NCBI GenBank assembly: GCA_949825025.1
Contig: OX463779.1
Coordinates: forward strand, 28,672,539 to 28,736,538
DNA length: 64,000 bases
Origin: Siphlonurus alternatus
Taxonomy: Eukaryota; Arthropoda; Insecta; Ephemeroptera; Siphlonuridae
Direction: 5' to 3'
The notes under the pieces: model-generated
The model's input: only the letters and a program-made list of their open reading frames with translations
The model's database searches: none
What the model was told of the DNA's origin: nothing
Position numbers and translations under genes: made by a program
Shown here: piece after piece, positions 13,401 to 64,000 of the stretch
How the letters are laid out: each line of letters starts with the position of its first letter
How positions within the stretch are numbered: position 1 is the stretch's first letter

Positions 13401-16400
13401 TAAAAGTCAAGATTACTGCACTAGGATTTGATCCCACGACCAATTCATTTTAAGTTAGAACTAGCACTGCGTCATCACGCTCTGTTGAGTGTGTAGAAGC
13501 CTGGATCTACATGTCAATAAAACAATCTACATAGCGACTAGCGACTACAGTCCGACTCCACCGCTACCACCAATCTCTGCTCTAGGGCATGATCGTCGAG
13601 CTACCTTCAGTAGAATGTGATTAGTTATACCTCTCGAATTCGCTTTACCCAGAAAGCCTCGTTAACGAGTATTCGTTCTGTAATATTCTGTTAGGGAAGA
13701 GACACGCATTAGTTAAACAATTTACATGTAACATATAATAGAAGCCTGCTTTTCTACTAAACAAAGTAGCTGGCTTTCAAAACATAATACAACACTTAAC
13801 GAAAGAAACTGCAGCGAACCTAGATGTGGAATTTATATGTATATTTTTTTTATGAAATCTGATTGATTCCATGAGAAGATTTTTTTAAGTAAAATAAATT
13901 CCTTGAGGCTGCAAAAATTTTCTTTATAATAATTAAAAAAGATAGAAAATTATTATTTTCTTATTAGAACATTAAATTTGTGCACTGTACATGTATGTGC
14001 GTGAATATCAAAAGCTCAACATCAATGTTTTTGTTTACTTGTATTACAAAATATTTACCGCGTTTTCTCTTCGGTCAAAAACCGGCATTGAAACTGATGT
14101 CATAAGTTGGTAGCCTTGTAAATTTCCACTTTGATCTTGGGTCTGAAACATAAGATATTACATTTAATTGTTCACTTAAAACTATTATAGTAGTGATAAA
14201 AATACTTACTCGTTTCATTTTTTGAACAAATCTTCTATCTTGTTCTTCTTTTGTATTGAATTTGCGTCTATTTTTACGATAACTTTCAAATCTTTCCTTT
14301 TGTTCAGCACGTTCTTTAACTTCCCAAAGCCAGTCTGTCATTTTAGGGTCCTAGATACAGAATACAGTAAATTTAGAACACATGTTATTGATTATTCAGA
14401 GAGGGACTGAGAGACTCACAGTAACGTCAGCGTACACCGGAGTCCAGATGACGGGATGGTCAGTGCGGTGCAACACCATCGGTCGAGCCATCACCTGGAT
14501 GTAGTTGAGCACCTGTTCTCGCACCTCGGCCAGGGTGCTCAAGTGCACGTAGTACCCTGGATAACAACAGACAAAAATTTAGAAACATAACTTTTAATTT
14601 CACACCAAGCAAATAAGCATGCGTACGAAGTTAGAGTAATATACCTTGGTTTGCGCAGGCCATCCACTTGACCTGGCGAACGTCGGGTACCTCGAGGCCG
14701 ATCAAGTATGTGAACACGCGGACTGGCATCCTCGGTAGGTCACGCCAGTTGTATTCCTGGAAGAGCTCCTCGTAATTGAAGGGTACGCCGTCCGTGATCA
14801 ACATGATGGCCTGGTTGCACATCGCACCCAGCCTTTCTTCACGGGCCTGCATGAGGAGAGAACGTTTGAGTCGTAATCTTTATATTAATATGAAATTGCT
14901 TCCTGTAGCATTATTGATTAGGCTATTTTACATGAGGAGAAGAAGATAATATTTTATGTACGCGTGTGAGTAAGTTGGTATATGTTGAAACCAGATGTAA
15001 AAAAACATATCTTTGCATTTACGATAAAAATTATTTTCAAAGTATACGGTTTAGAAAATATAGTTCTACTCTGAAAGTGCATTTTTTTTTCACCATTTAT
15101 ATATATAGTTTTAAGTATATGCATAATTAAATTTTTAAAACATTTTTAGAAAAAATCTGCATATACAAAATGCAAAATTATTTTTGCTCCTTAGAAGTTG
15201 AGAATCAACAACTAATACTTACCATTTGCAAGAGCTCAAATGCTTTGGTAAAAGCTGAGGTAAAGTTTGCAATTTCTTTGGTGTCGAGGTCTTCCATTGC
15301 TTGCTTTATCTCTCGTACGTTCCCCAGAGTCGACTGTCAACGAGAGACACAAATCAATAACAGCAAACAAGTTAACTTTCGAGGAATCAGGGTTAAAAAA
15401 TCATTGTAAAATATTAATTTTAAAAGTTGAAAAGCAAGCTATTCAAACGAAATCTAAGTGTGACGTTTTCATATTTTTGAGGAATAAATATTTTTGTACT
15501 GAAAAGTAAAATTTTTTGCCATATCTCTTTGAAAAATGTAAACAGCAACGTTTAGAATTTTTCTGTTAGAAATTTATGAAGTATACACATGAAATATAGT
15601 GTAGGTAGACAGACAGGTAAACATTGCTCAAGAAAGAATACATCAAGCTTACAACAGCAAGCACGAGAAACAAACTGCATAGACTAGGGCAAAATGGAAA
15701 ACACGACGAACTAGACAGCTCGTCTATACGAGTTTGAGATAGTCGATTTCCTCTTTTAAAATTTTGAGTAGAAAGTTAAATAACGTTAGTATTTTAAAAA
15801 CATTGAAAAAATAACAATGCAATAAAAATCATAGTATTAGGTCAATTTTTATTTTAAAAAATTAGTAGTTTGTCATTTAATTAACATTACAATGATTTTT
15901 TACCGTCCTCTTTGCAAATTACGCACATCCTCAAGGGGGGAAGGGGCTTACCTGCACGAGGGTGTCTCTGAAGCACGGCACCAACTCTTGCGTTTCCTCG
16001 GAGAACGTGTAGATATTGACAAAGTCGTTGTTACCAAGTGTGTCCAAGATATTGTTGACCACGTGACGGGCGATCTCCTTGCGGTTGCCGGTCATTGACC
16101 CCGAAAAATCCACCAGGATGACCACGTCCTTAGCGCTGGTCGCAGCCTCGATGTACCAACCTCGAGTTCGGCAGTCATATAGATCCACCGGCTCTTGCTT
16201 CCACTGGATCGCTAAATAAACAATATATAATTATATTATTATATTATATTTTTGCTGTGATTTATAATCAAATTACCTGGATATTGCCTCATAAACCCAA
16301 AAGAACTTCCAAAATATTGCCATGATAATGAAGGATCCATACGGTAGTTATTTGTGAAAATATTATCTAGATTTTCTGACCATTTTATGGCTCGTAGAAC

Positions 16401-17902
16401 ATCAGGAGCTAAAAGAAATTTAAAAATTAAATATATTAATTAATCGTCTCTTAAAATTTCAGCAAGTTAGTACCTTTGTCAAAGACGTTGGTGGGCACGT
16501 GCACGGAGGAGACGGAGGTGTTGACCGGGATGTTGTAGAAGTGGGGGTTGGTGGTGAGCACCAGGGGTCGACCTCCCTCGGGGGCTACCTCACCTTCAGG
16601 TACCATCAACTTTGCGTTCAGGTACTCGTATTCGAGCACCACCTCGTCATGGTGCGACATCGCTGTGTTCTCCGCCGCGTCCATGATACGCTGAATGATG
16701 GTAAAATGAGCACCAGAAACAAAACTAATTGAAATTTGTACTCACCTTGACTGCGCTGATCTTGAGGTCCATCATGTTCTTGACTTCACGGGCCATGTCC
16801 TGCACGATACCCGAGCCCGAGCGCTCCACCACGTCCGCGTGTTGTTTGTACTTATGCATCAGCTCGTCACGCCTCGTCACATACTTGCCGAACCACCACA
16901 GTTCCATGCCCAGCGTTTTCGCCCATTGCTGCACGCTGCAACGTAAGAAGACTAGGTTTAAAACTTTTAGGACAAAATGTATTTTTATATTGAATGAAAC
17001 AAAAGATCAATTTAATATATTTTTTTATAATAGTATAAATTCTCTGTTTATAATTAAATATATTATTATTCACCTCGGCATTAATATTTTTAAATAAGAA
17101 AAAAAAATCAATTGTCAACCTTATCAGAAGTAATGAGACAGACATTATACAGCCAAGTTTCCATGCTGTATACTACATATTATATATATGGTAATTGTAT
17201 TATATAGTTTATATATTATATATTTTAAGTGTAATAGCTTATAACTGACCTACTATATTTTATTGTTGCAGTGCTTCTTTCCTACTTTTTTTTTTCTTTT
17301 TTCACCCCGATATGTATTAATTACATTTTAACACATCAGTGTTTGCCGCATACTATGTGCGCAGATATGTATGTATATGCAAAGCAAAATTGACTCCTGT
17401 TTTAGTCAAACAAAGGGGAAACACTACTGTTTTACATATTTTTTTAATGTTTTTTTGTATAAAAGAATAAGTGGAGGAGAAATTATTAGCAAACGAAAAT
17501 ATAAAACGCAAATTCTTATAAAATCTATACAAAAATGTAGGTTTGTAGTGCACCAGCTGTTGAGCTTCTACTAATAATATTTGTCAAAAAATCCATGCTT
17601 AATGCAAATTTCAAAAATTTTAGAACGAAATACGTACAGAACTAACAAGAAAAACGTTAAATTATATAATAATAATGATATATTTTAAGGTTTATTCTTT
17701 ATTTTAAGTTTTACTTGAAAATCGATCGTTTCAAAATTGAATTAGTTGAGTAGATGTTGACGCCTCTGGCTTACTTGTGAACTTGGATGGGGTCTGCAGT
17801 CGAGGTGTCCGGGCAGGCGAGGGTCATCAAGAGCAGCGCCAGGGTCAGGTGCAGCCACGAGCCGCGGCGGAAACCGCTCGAATCCTCATCCTCCGCCTCC
17901 AT
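2559..17902 (-). CDS. CACNA2D3-like: Gene A: voltage-gated calcium channel alpha-2/delta subunit (alpha-2/delta-3-like), complete, 26 exons
   Basis: Auxiliary extracellular, GPI-type anchored subunit that promotes surface delivery of Cav channels. Coding exons (5' to 3'): 17902-17775, 16935-16746, 16690-16474, 16408-16277, 16211-15952, 15333-15223, 14846-14645, 14556-14420, 14350-14210, 14142-14059, 11554-11474, 10988-10914, 10859-10755, 10526-10455, 10393-10252, 9755-9701, 9380-9238, 8903-8853, 8653-8560, 6193-6077, 5679-5427, 5345-5094, 4892-4769, 4415-4151, 3862-3667, 2654-2559. All introns are GT-AG and the phases join without a break over 3723 nt (1240 residues), normal for the family. 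Domains: signal peptide, VWA_N, VWA with MIDAS DFSGS (D257) and ITDG (D365), Cache-like region (about 506-650), Cys-rich C-terminal region and hydrophobic tail. The stretch [17 protein letters not shown] resembles alpha-2/delta-3 rather than the RRR gabapentin-binding form of alpha-2/delta-1 and -2. The start is the ATG just before the signal peptide. UTRs are not resolved. Confidence 0.93.
2889..3212. mobile_element. Foldback MITE-like element, copy 1
   Basis: About 324 bp with long imperfect inverted arms. The left arm runs CAATGGA-GTATCGACCTCAA, a T-run, then TTGCAGAAATGGATAGA; the right arm mirrors it. The centre contains two GTGACGTCAC palindromes. A second member of the same family lies at 19527-19855, sharing GCAGAAATG(A/G)ATAGA, the (T)nCAGATTTTTT motif and the TAGTTCC(T/G)GG region. 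It sits in the last intron of gene A. No open reading frame. Confidence 0.75.
4769..6193 (-). CDS. Gene A exons 20-23: alpha-2/delta conserved Cys region
   Basis: Exons 6193-6077, 5679-5427, 5345-5094 and 4892-4769. They contain [95 protein letters not shown] and a Trp/Leu-rich hydrophobic run [12 protein letters not shown]. CYxLDxxGYVVxS, G(R/H)FFG(D/E)V and (F/Y)DYQA(L/V)C are family signatures. The exon 20 acceptor (TTACAG) was chosen because it alone keeps the phase-2 join; a TGTGCTGCTCGCAG acceptor upstream breaks the frame. Confidence 0.88.
5790..5804. repeat. Solo end of the TTAA/GCCGGTATT element family
   Basis: TTAAGCCGGTATTCT matches the end of the TTAA-flanked element at 56227-56363. 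A similar solo end, TAAGCCGGTATTACA, is at 39147-39161. No partner end was found nearby. Confidence 0.4.
8560..10526 (-). CDS. Gene A exons 14-19: central alpha-2 region
   Basis: Exons 10526-10455, 10393-10252, 9755-9701, 9380-9238, 8903-8853 and 8653-8560. They encode a second Cache-like half: [28 protein letters not shown], then [12 protein letters not shown] and [17 protein letters not shown], and end with [19 protein letters not shown]. The IYCKYHY and VHPDW motifs match the same exons in genes B and C. Exons 16 and 18 are short (55 and 51 bp) and AT-rich; exon 17 is strongly GC-rich. Confidence 0.88.
10755..14350 (-). CDS. Gene A exons 9-13: charged linker and Cache-type region
   Basis: Exons 14350-14210, 14142-14059, 11554-11474, 10988-10914 and 10859-10755. 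Exon 9 is an AT-rich, highly charged helix ([15 protein letters not shown]). Exon 10 gives [18 protein letters not shown] and exon 11 [19 protein letters not shown]. Exon 12 gives [19 protein letters not shown], the core of the Cache-like fold. Exon 13 contains [19 protein letters not shown]. The intron between exons 12 and 13 is only 54 bp (10860-10913), while the one between 10 and 11 is about 2.5 kb. Confidence 0.9.
11555..14058 (-). other. Gene A intron 10 (about 2.5 kb)
   Basis: Very AT-rich from 11780 to 13000, with no exon seen. The stretch from about 13080 to 13620 is GC-richer and appears transposon-derived. I found no counterpart of the gene B cassette exon here. Confidence 0.6.
13090..13500 (-). 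mobile_element. tRNA-derived SINE candidate in gene A intron 10
   Basis: On the minus strand, 13490-13411 has tRNA-like pol III boxes: an A-box-like TGACGCAGTGC and a B-box-like GGGATCAAATCCTAG, about 35-40 nt apart. A non-repetitive body containing TCAAAGCACTCTGAGAACTG follows. The region is markedly GC-richer than its surroundings. Exact ends are not defined. Confidence 0.45.
14420..16211 (-). CDS. Gene A exons 5-8: von Willebrand factor A domain with MIDAS
   Basis: Exons 16211-15952, 15333-15223, 14846-14645 and 14556-14420 cover about residues 223-459. [13 protein letters not shown] carries the metal-coordinating DxSxS (D257, S259, S261). [13 protein letters not shown] supplies a candidate MIDAS Thr, and [10 protein letters not shown] the Asp at 365. 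The MIDAS Asp-Phe pair is unusual, as most relatives have DVSGS; the coordinating residues themselves are kept. [10 protein letters not shown] and [10 protein letters not shown] match the end of the VWA fold. An intact MIDAS is known to be needed for Cav trafficking by this family. Confidence 0.92.
16277..16935 (-). CDS. Gene A exons 2-4: VWA_N region
   Basis: Exons 16935-16746, 16690-16474 and 16408-16277 encode residues about 43-222. The segment opens with VQQWAKTLG and an amphipathic helix rich in K, E and R ([13 protein letters not shown]). It continues with [12 protein letters not shown] and [20 protein letters not shown], then [19 protein letters not shown]. The PTNV(F/Y)(D)xG and WQYFGS motifs are hallmarks of the VWA_N domain of alpha-2/delta proteins. 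Exon 4 is AT-rich and uses A/T-ending codons, unlike GC-rich exons 2 and 3. Confidence 0.88.
17775..17902 (-). CDS. Gene A exon 1: start codon and signal peptide
   Basis: The ATG is at 17902. The first 42 codons give an acidic N-terminus, a basic RRG stretch, then a hydrophobic core [14 protein letters not shown] followed by [12 protein letters not shown], a typical cleavable signal peptide. The donor is CACAA|GTAAG and leaves phase 2. Gene B has the same end (PDTS-ADPIQVH) with the same phase, which supports both models. No in-frame coding is needed upstream, but a non-coding 5' exon cannot be excluded. Confidence 0.85.
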
Positions 17903-17968
17903 TCTGACACACTGCGGTGCCGAGTGCTACAAAACTGCTCCACTCACCTGCTCGACAACAGACTAGAG

Positions 17969-18000
17969 CGATCGATATAACGCGCTCCCCCGGCGCCTCC
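17969..18000 (-). promoter_or_regulatory. Gene A upstream element shared with gene B (ATCGAT and GGCGCC boxes)
   Basis: 67-98 bp upstream of the ATG, the minus strand reads GGAGGCGCC, then a GC-rich spacer, GCG and GTTATATCGATCGC. Gene B has the same two boxes in the same order at nearly the same distance, while the surrounding DNA is diverged. ATCGAT within TTATATCGATCG resembles the TATCGATA element bound by DREF in insects. A TATAAAAG lies further up (18052-18060). Function is inferred from conservation only. Confidence 0.45.
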
Positions 18001-19526
18001 AGTCCTGTGGCGCCACCATGTGCCAACTATAGCAACCATGTACATCGGTTTACTTTTATATTTTACCGATTATTATTCTAATTTAACATATTACTTGTAA
18101 TATCTAATTTCTAATAAACTAAATACTGTTATTTTCTATTAATGTACAAAAAATTATATTTATATTATTATTACTTTATTATTTTTAAATGATTGTTATT
18201 TTAGACAATTATTGCATGAAACTATTTTAGGTGCAGTTTTTCTAATTAAAATTTGTTTCATTCTATTGTTAGTGATTCATTTTCTGTGCCACCCACTGTT
18301 ATTCTAAAAATTATTTTCATCATATTCTTTTATTCATGATGACAATATTTTATCTGTAATTTTTCTAAAAACATATTGATCAAAAAATATAATTAAAAAA
18401 ATGATGAAAAAAATTAATGTTTCAAACGAAATCGTAATTTCAAAACAAAAGAAAATAATTTGCAGTGGGTTTTTTATTGAAACACGTTGTAAAGAAGCAA
18501 AAATAAATCTTGCAAATAAACAAAACAATTGAAAAGTTTTATTTTATTTTTGAGCATGCAAGCATATTATCTTAATACAGTTTGTAAATAACAGTATAGG
18601 CAAAAATTAAATAAAAACAAAAATATACAATGAAATATTTACAGAGACATTCAGAGAACAATAATATTGTGACTCATAAACAAATAAGGCACCATAGAGT
18701 ACACAAATAAATAATGCATATAATAATGAATCAGTCATTAAATTTATGGTACCAAGACACAAGCAGAAAATGCCCCTGATAGGGGGCATGAGGTGACAAC
18801 GTTTCCTGTTATTCACTCCTATCAACTTTCCTTTGTATACGGCCAAGTAGGCTGCCAACATGTTCTTCTTGCGTCTCGGTAAAGTAAGTTAATTTTATTA
18901 CCCATGTCATTTCAAACATTTTTTGTACATGGACTCATTTCATTTATAAAAAAAGCATTGCGTTTGTTCTTTATTATAGATTGCAAGCGAGTTTTTTTAA
19001 AATATATATTAGTGACACCACGCAGGTTGTATATATTATGTAATTATACACTGTAAAATTTTAAAACATGAATTATTATCACTGTTTATGAGGTAAATGT
19101 TTATAATCTTATACTATCATTTTACTCAATTTTTTTTTTCACTGTAAATTGTGATGGAGTAAAAGAAAAGAGGGAAATACACATACTGTAGTAATTTAAA
19201 TAATAATAAAAAAAAATGCAGGCGTAAAAAATATTTTGATTGTGCTACTATTTAAGTAAATAAGTATATAGCATCTGAATAATGTTTAACGTGATGACGA
19301 GAATGTCACAATAGATGATCAATAATCATGATCTTGAGCTTCTAATTTGAGGCTTATTAACGTATAAGTATAATATAATTAAATTGAGTCTGTTAATGCA
19401 CTTTTCAAAGAATATTAGAGGATATAAATGTAAAATTGTCATGAAATTATTATTATCAATAACAGTACGCTAATTAATCATGATTATTATGAAACTTTTA
19501 ATTTAAAAGAGTAGGTTCGTTTAAGT

Positions 19527-19855
19527 TAATGGACAACATACTGTATGAAAAATTTTTATTGCAGAAATGAATAGAGGGTACCAAATTATGCTACTCTGAA
19601 TTTTTTCAGATTTTTTTGAGACCCAGAAATATTTTTAAATAATTATTGAAAGTGCGGCCACGCCCCCTGGAGGCGTCAGTCTCTATCCTTTTTATTAAGG
19701 ATTCAAGGGTGCCAACTGAAATCACAGAACTTTCAATAATTATTTAAAAATAGTTCCGGGACTCCAAAAAATCTGAAAAAAAAAATCAAAGTAGCATAAT
19801 TTGGTACCCTCTATTCATTTCTGCAGTAAAATTTTTTCATCTATGTTGTCCATTA
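19527..19855. mobile_element. Foldback MITE-like element, copy 2
   Basis: About 329 bp with a terminal inverted repeat that begins TAATGGACAACATA on both ends. It continues through ATGAAAAA, (T)n, GCAGAAATGAATAGAGGGTA and CCAAATTATGCTACT. The inner sequence is GC-richer (CGGCCACGCCCCCTGGAGGC). It lies in the spacer between genes A and B and belongs to the same family as 2889-3212. A short fragment (AAATCAAAGTAGCATAACTT) is also present near 25921. Confidence 0.75.
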
Positions 19856-21359
19856 TAAGGTGCCAAAAGGCTATATATATAGATGAGGGAAAGTTAAAAA
19901 TTTATAAAGTGTTACAATAAGGCCAACAAGAATGTTAACGAACATTAGTAGGTAGTAGGCATATAAATCATCATTAATAAAACAAATAAATTAAAATTTT
20001 TACGTGGACTAAAGAAATAAATTCAAATAGCTTTAATTAAGGCAGTTTAATTAACTAACATGCCTCACAATTATGCAACACGCATAGCAACAATGATCAA
20101 TAAGTTGGCTCTGCAAGGGAAACATAAAGCGTGCGCATTAATAGTAAAAATGGTGCAGCAAAAGCCTTTCGGCTACATTTTTAGTATTTACACGTAAAAT
20201 TTAATTTGACGCTATATATTAATGTGAAAGAGCAGTGCAGTATACAATTTTATTTATATAGCATTAGCAAGGCAATATATATCAATAAATAATTTATAAT
20301 TGTTAACATTATAAAACACTAAGAAAAAATGTTTTCAAAGCGATGGAGTGTAGATTTGTAATATTTTTTTAAGGAAACCAGAGATTTTGGACGGCAATTG
20401 AAACTAAATTCGTCGCCTATTTTTGGCCAATAAAAGAAAATTCGTGTCAATTCAAGATCACTTTTTCATCTCCTCTCCCACGCCTCTTGTCGTAAGGACA
20501 TGAATTTTGGTGAACTCAGATAACGAATACGCAGCTTGCAACGAAACTCTCGCGTGTTTCTGAACAGCGATGCATTTTAAAATAGCAAATTACTTGCTTC
20601 AAATTAGCTAATTTTTGGTGTTCCTAATATAATCCCATAAATCTAAACCTATTATGTTTGATCAAAATAAAAACACGCGATGGCTGAAATATTAAAGCAA
20701 GAAAAGGAGTTATTATTTGTTCAAATCAAAAAACCTGGTGGACTAGATTATGTTTTCAAGTTAAAGCCATGCCATATTATAATAGTAGGCGCATAATATA
20801 ATCGAAATAAAACTTAAATAGCCTCAGTAATAAATTATACTATAAGAAGAAAAGACATAATGGCTTATGGATACAATTTTTCAAAAAATTTCAGAAGTCT
20901 CTTCATGATAAACATTTTATCACGTACTTGAAGTTTTAATCCATTCTAATTTTATTTTCAAAAAAAAAAAAAAAAAAAGTATTGGCTGATTACAAGTCAA
21001 TTTTATATACCCTGCGGAGAATTTGCAGTACCATCTTTTAGCAATAAATCTGTGGTATTCATAATCATTTTATACTAGGAGCCTGCAATTTGACTATTTA
21101 AGCTTATAGCGTATCAAAATGTTTAACTGCTTATATTGAAAAAAGTGCATATTATTAATAATTGTAATTGCAATGGTTAATTCCTGACTTGGGAAGTATA
21201 AAATGTATTTACGTTTATAGTAAAATAGTTAACATTAATTATCAATTATGATTTAATATATAATGTAAATATAAATATAGTTTTATAACTTTAATCAACT
21301 CTATCTCGACATATTATCATTAACTAGCGACTTATACACAATAAAAACGTGGTACCTGA

Positions 21360-21365
21360 TTTATT
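21360..21365 (-). terminator. Candidate polyadenylation signal, gene B
   Basis: AATAAA on the minus strand about 212 nt after the gene B stop, the same spacing as in gene A. The region is AT-rich, so chance occurrence is possible. Confidence 0.35.
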
Positions 21366-21576
21366 TTTTTCTTTTTTCATTTTATAAAATATTATATAGT
21401 ATTATATGCTACCTATATAAATGCAAAATACAGTATAATATATACATGAATAAGTGGCGTCAAAAATTAAGCTTGGATATTACGTAATTTTGTTTGTAAA
21501 AACACCAACTGGAGCGTTTTCTGAAACCCTACTTGAGTATCACTGTTTCTTCTGCTGCTGGGTGAATTATCACAGG

Positions 21577-35721
<14,145 letters not shown>

Positions 35722-35792
35722 GACGTCTGGCGACACACTGTGGCCTGCGTGGAGCCGCGGACTGCGCTCTCCTTAGCCAGAGGCTCCAGCAG

Positions 35793-35823
35793 GCGATCGA
35801 TAACTCGCATTCCTGGCGCCTCT
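35793..35823 (-). promoter_or_regulatory. Gene B upstream element shared with gene A
   Basis: 72-102 bp upstream of the gene B ATG, the minus strand reads AGAGGCGCC, spacer, GCGAGTTATCGATCGCC. Compared with gene A, the ATCGATCGC core, the GAGGCGCC box and the GCG-GTTAT junction are kept, with AT missing in B. A second shared word, CAGTGTGTC, sits just before both start codons. A core promoter or conserved 5' UTR is the likeliest meaning. Confidence 0.45.
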
Positions 35824-37546
35824 GGGGCTAGACGTGGAGACCAGACGAGCACCGCTGAGCATGTCCTGCTTGCACAATGTCCCTCGTCCAATCATCGTGT
35901 GCAATAAAACATTATTAAAATTACTATACATTTCTTTTAAAGATCGTATTTAATAATAATTATTGGTAGAATTTTTCATTTGCGCAAATTTTAACTAAGA
36001 AATGTCTGTTAACATGTTTCTAATAATAAGTTCAAGTAATTTTAGTAAGTAGATATCAAATTTAGGTACTAAAATGTTCTAGGCTAGAATCTTTATAAGC
36101 CTAATTGTGATTATAATCCCTTTTATTCTTTTCTATTTAATAATATTCTCATAATATGTATTATTACATTAATATTATTATTATTATAAATAATTATATA
36201 TCGCATACTTAATTAATACTTATAAATATTACATTAATAAGTTACATCGCTAAATTTATTATTTTTCTTAGCTTTCTTATTAATCATCTTTTCTTGTGAT
36301 AGATTTTTAAAATGATTAAAATTAAAAAAAAAAAAAAAAGTTAAAATATTGCAAATTTTGGATATTTTAGCTCCTCAAAATTCTAAATAAGATGAATAAT
36401 TTCACAATTTTCACATCATAAAATTTACGAGTAGAAATAACAATTAAGTTGTTAATTATGACATATAAACAGGAGCTATATTTAGTGACTGATGGAGTTT
36501 GCTAGAGGCGGGTTCAACCCTGTTCCATGATGATACACATAAGCATGTGAACTCTCTAGGGAGGACGAGAAAATTGGCAATGTCCATAGTTTTATATGAT
36601 TATAGATCACCAGCAAAATAATGTTCAAGCCAAAATAATTTGATATTTATATCAGGACCTTTTTATATATATGACCTTATATAATCCCTCTTTGGTTTGA
36701 CTCTTAAAATAAGCAGAGAGGTATGCAGTATGTTATAATTAAATATTAATTTTATAGTTCTCTGTGAAATAAGATCAGGAAGATTATAATTATAACAAAT
36801 AACCTTCACCCTCTTGTAAAATTACACAATTAATCTAACTAAACTAAAAAAATATGAAAAAGGAGAGGTTTTGTATGGAAATAATACAAGTTTCATGTTT
36901 CGATAAAAAATTTATTTAGCTAGATAAACGTAATAACATTTGATTGTAAGGATTTTAGGTGGTGGTAGCATTTTGTTCAACTTTATTGCTCATTTTATAC
37001 ACCATGTGTCGCAGTCAAAATTAGTGAGAAAATTCATACCAATCGCTCTGTCCTACTCTTTATTACAAAAGACTGGATTTTCTATTTCATATCTGAAGGC
37101 TTGTTAACAATTTTTAAATAGTTTAAATTTTAAGAGAAAACACAGATGAAGAAAATTAGACACTTTCCACCTATACCAATTAATAAATAATTAACAATCG
37201 TATTTACATTATAAACATTAAATTTTTGAGCATGTTAACTTTTAATTATTTCTGACATTATAATTATATAGTATCAGATAGTTTAAAAGTAGTATGAAGT
37301 GAACATTTTTCGATGTTTTCATTTAATATACAATTTTTATGTACATTTTTAAATACATGAAGAAAATAGTACATTATAAAGAATTTAATAAAGTGAGCAG
37401 AATCATAAAATATATACACTGCTCACTCAAATATTTTTCTTTTTCTATAGTCTTACACGTGAATTATCTTTTAATTTTGATTAACAATAAAGTTTTAGAA
37501 TTTCATGAAAAAACACAGATAGCCAAAATATTTGATAAAATAGGGA

Positions 37547-37552
37547 TTTATT
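37547..37552 (-). terminator. Candidate polyadenylation signal, gene C
   Basis: AATAAA on the minus strand about 96 nt after the gene C stop codon, within AT-rich DNA. Confidence 0.35.
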
Positions 37553-37647
37553 AAAACACGACAATAAATTGTATTAAGAAGTAACAAACAATTATTATTA
37601 TTATTGCCAAAGGAACGTGAATCACAAAACAGTCCGTGGTTGGAGGG

Positions 37648-63669
<26,022 letters not shown>

Positions 63670-64000
63670 CTGAAACATAACAACACAATTTTATTTATAA
63701 AAATGTTTAATTGTTTTCTTCATTGTACGGTAACACAGATAATCTTTAGTAATACAAAATATACTGAAATGTCTAATTAATAGATATGTTAATAGCATGG
63801 TAATAAGAAGAAAGAAAAAGTGTGAACTAGCAAAAATAAAAATAAATTCGTGTTTAGAATTCTCTGAACTTAATTGTCATATAATTATGTGTATCAGTCA
63901 TCGAGTCATGTCATGACAGCTTTATATATCGGAAAGAGCTCTTTTACATTATACTCATGAATGACTATTTTTATTGGTCCTTATTGCATGTTGTAAAGGA
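63670..64000 (-). other. 5' flank of visible gene C: intron 1, open to the right edge
   Basis: AT-rich with no exon. The acceptor at 63670 is phase 2, so at least a signal-peptide exon must lie beyond 64000. Confidence 0.7.

Larger units (their letters stand above)
17903..21576. other. Spacer between genes A and B
   Basis: It holds the gene A promoter region (17903 to about 18060), the foldback element at 19527-19855 and the probable gene B 3' UTR (about 21350-21576). The remainder is AT-rich with no recognised gene. An open stretch of 84 codons at 18861-18607 (minus) looks hydrophobic but has no support. Confidence 0.6.
35722..37647. other. Spacer between genes B and C
   Basis: It contains the gene B promoter-proximal region (35722 to about 35900) and the short gene C 3' UTR (about 37540-37647). 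The middle is AT-rich. Near 36505-36525 a B-box-like GGGTTCAACCC occurs on the + strand, perhaps a SINE fragment. No gene seen. Confidence 0.6.

Noticed and set aside
13600..13690. Possible small exon in gene A intron 10, homologous to the B cassette
   Set aside because: The only acceptor-donor pair gives about 29 nt, not in frame, and the peptide is unlike the B cassette.
18607..18861. 84-codon hydrophobic open frame, minus strand, between genes A and B
   Set aside because: Low complexity in AT-rich spacer, no recognised motif, no paralogue beside gene B or C.

Overview
This is a eukaryotic window with AT-rich introns and spacers, GC-rich exons and GT/AG splicing throughout. The introns hold many microsatellites ((TAAA)n, (AT)n, (TC)n), foldback elements and tRNA-derived SINE candidates. 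Gene architecture and protein motifs point to an invertebrate animal, probably an arthropod; the species cannot be fixed from sequence alone.

All recognisable coding capacity belongs to three head-to-tail genes on the minus strand. Each encodes an auxiliary alpha-2/delta subunit of voltage-gated calcium channels. Gene A (17902 down to 2559) is complete: 26 coding exons, 1240 residues. Gene B (35721 down to 21577) is complete: 26 coding exons, 1214 residues, or 1247 with a candidate 33-codon cassette exon. Gene C (63669 down to 37648) lacks its first coding exon, which lies beyond the right edge; 26 exons and 1320 residues are visible. Exon phases were followed by hand through all three genes and stay open from end to end.

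Each protein has the family order: signal peptide (A, B), VWA_N region, von Willebrand A domain with a MIDAS (DFSGS in A and B, DVSGS in C, then ITDG), Cache-type region, Cys-rich alpha-2/delta C-terminal region, and a hydrophobic GPI-type tail. A and B are sister copies of alpha-2/delta-3 type. C is older and divergent: an enlarged Tyr/Pro-rich segment before the VWA domain, an acidic insertion near the C-terminus, two extra introns and a fused last exon.

Layout on the + axis: 1-2558 spacer with foldback elements; 2559-17902 gene A; 17903-21576 spacer with a foldback MITE; 21577-35721 gene B, with a 307-bp-arm inverted repeat in one intron; 35722-37647 spacer; 37648-63669 gene C, with large introns rich in microsatellites, MITEs and hairpins; 63670-64000 start of the next intron of C.

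The most interesting points are a patchwork of near-identical GC-rich tracts between A and B that suggests gene conversion, a minisatellite that copies a splice acceptor and the exon start in gene C, a hAT-like MITE whose target duplication overlaps a splice donor, a candidate cassette exon unique to B, and a shared ATCGAT-containing upstream element in A and B.
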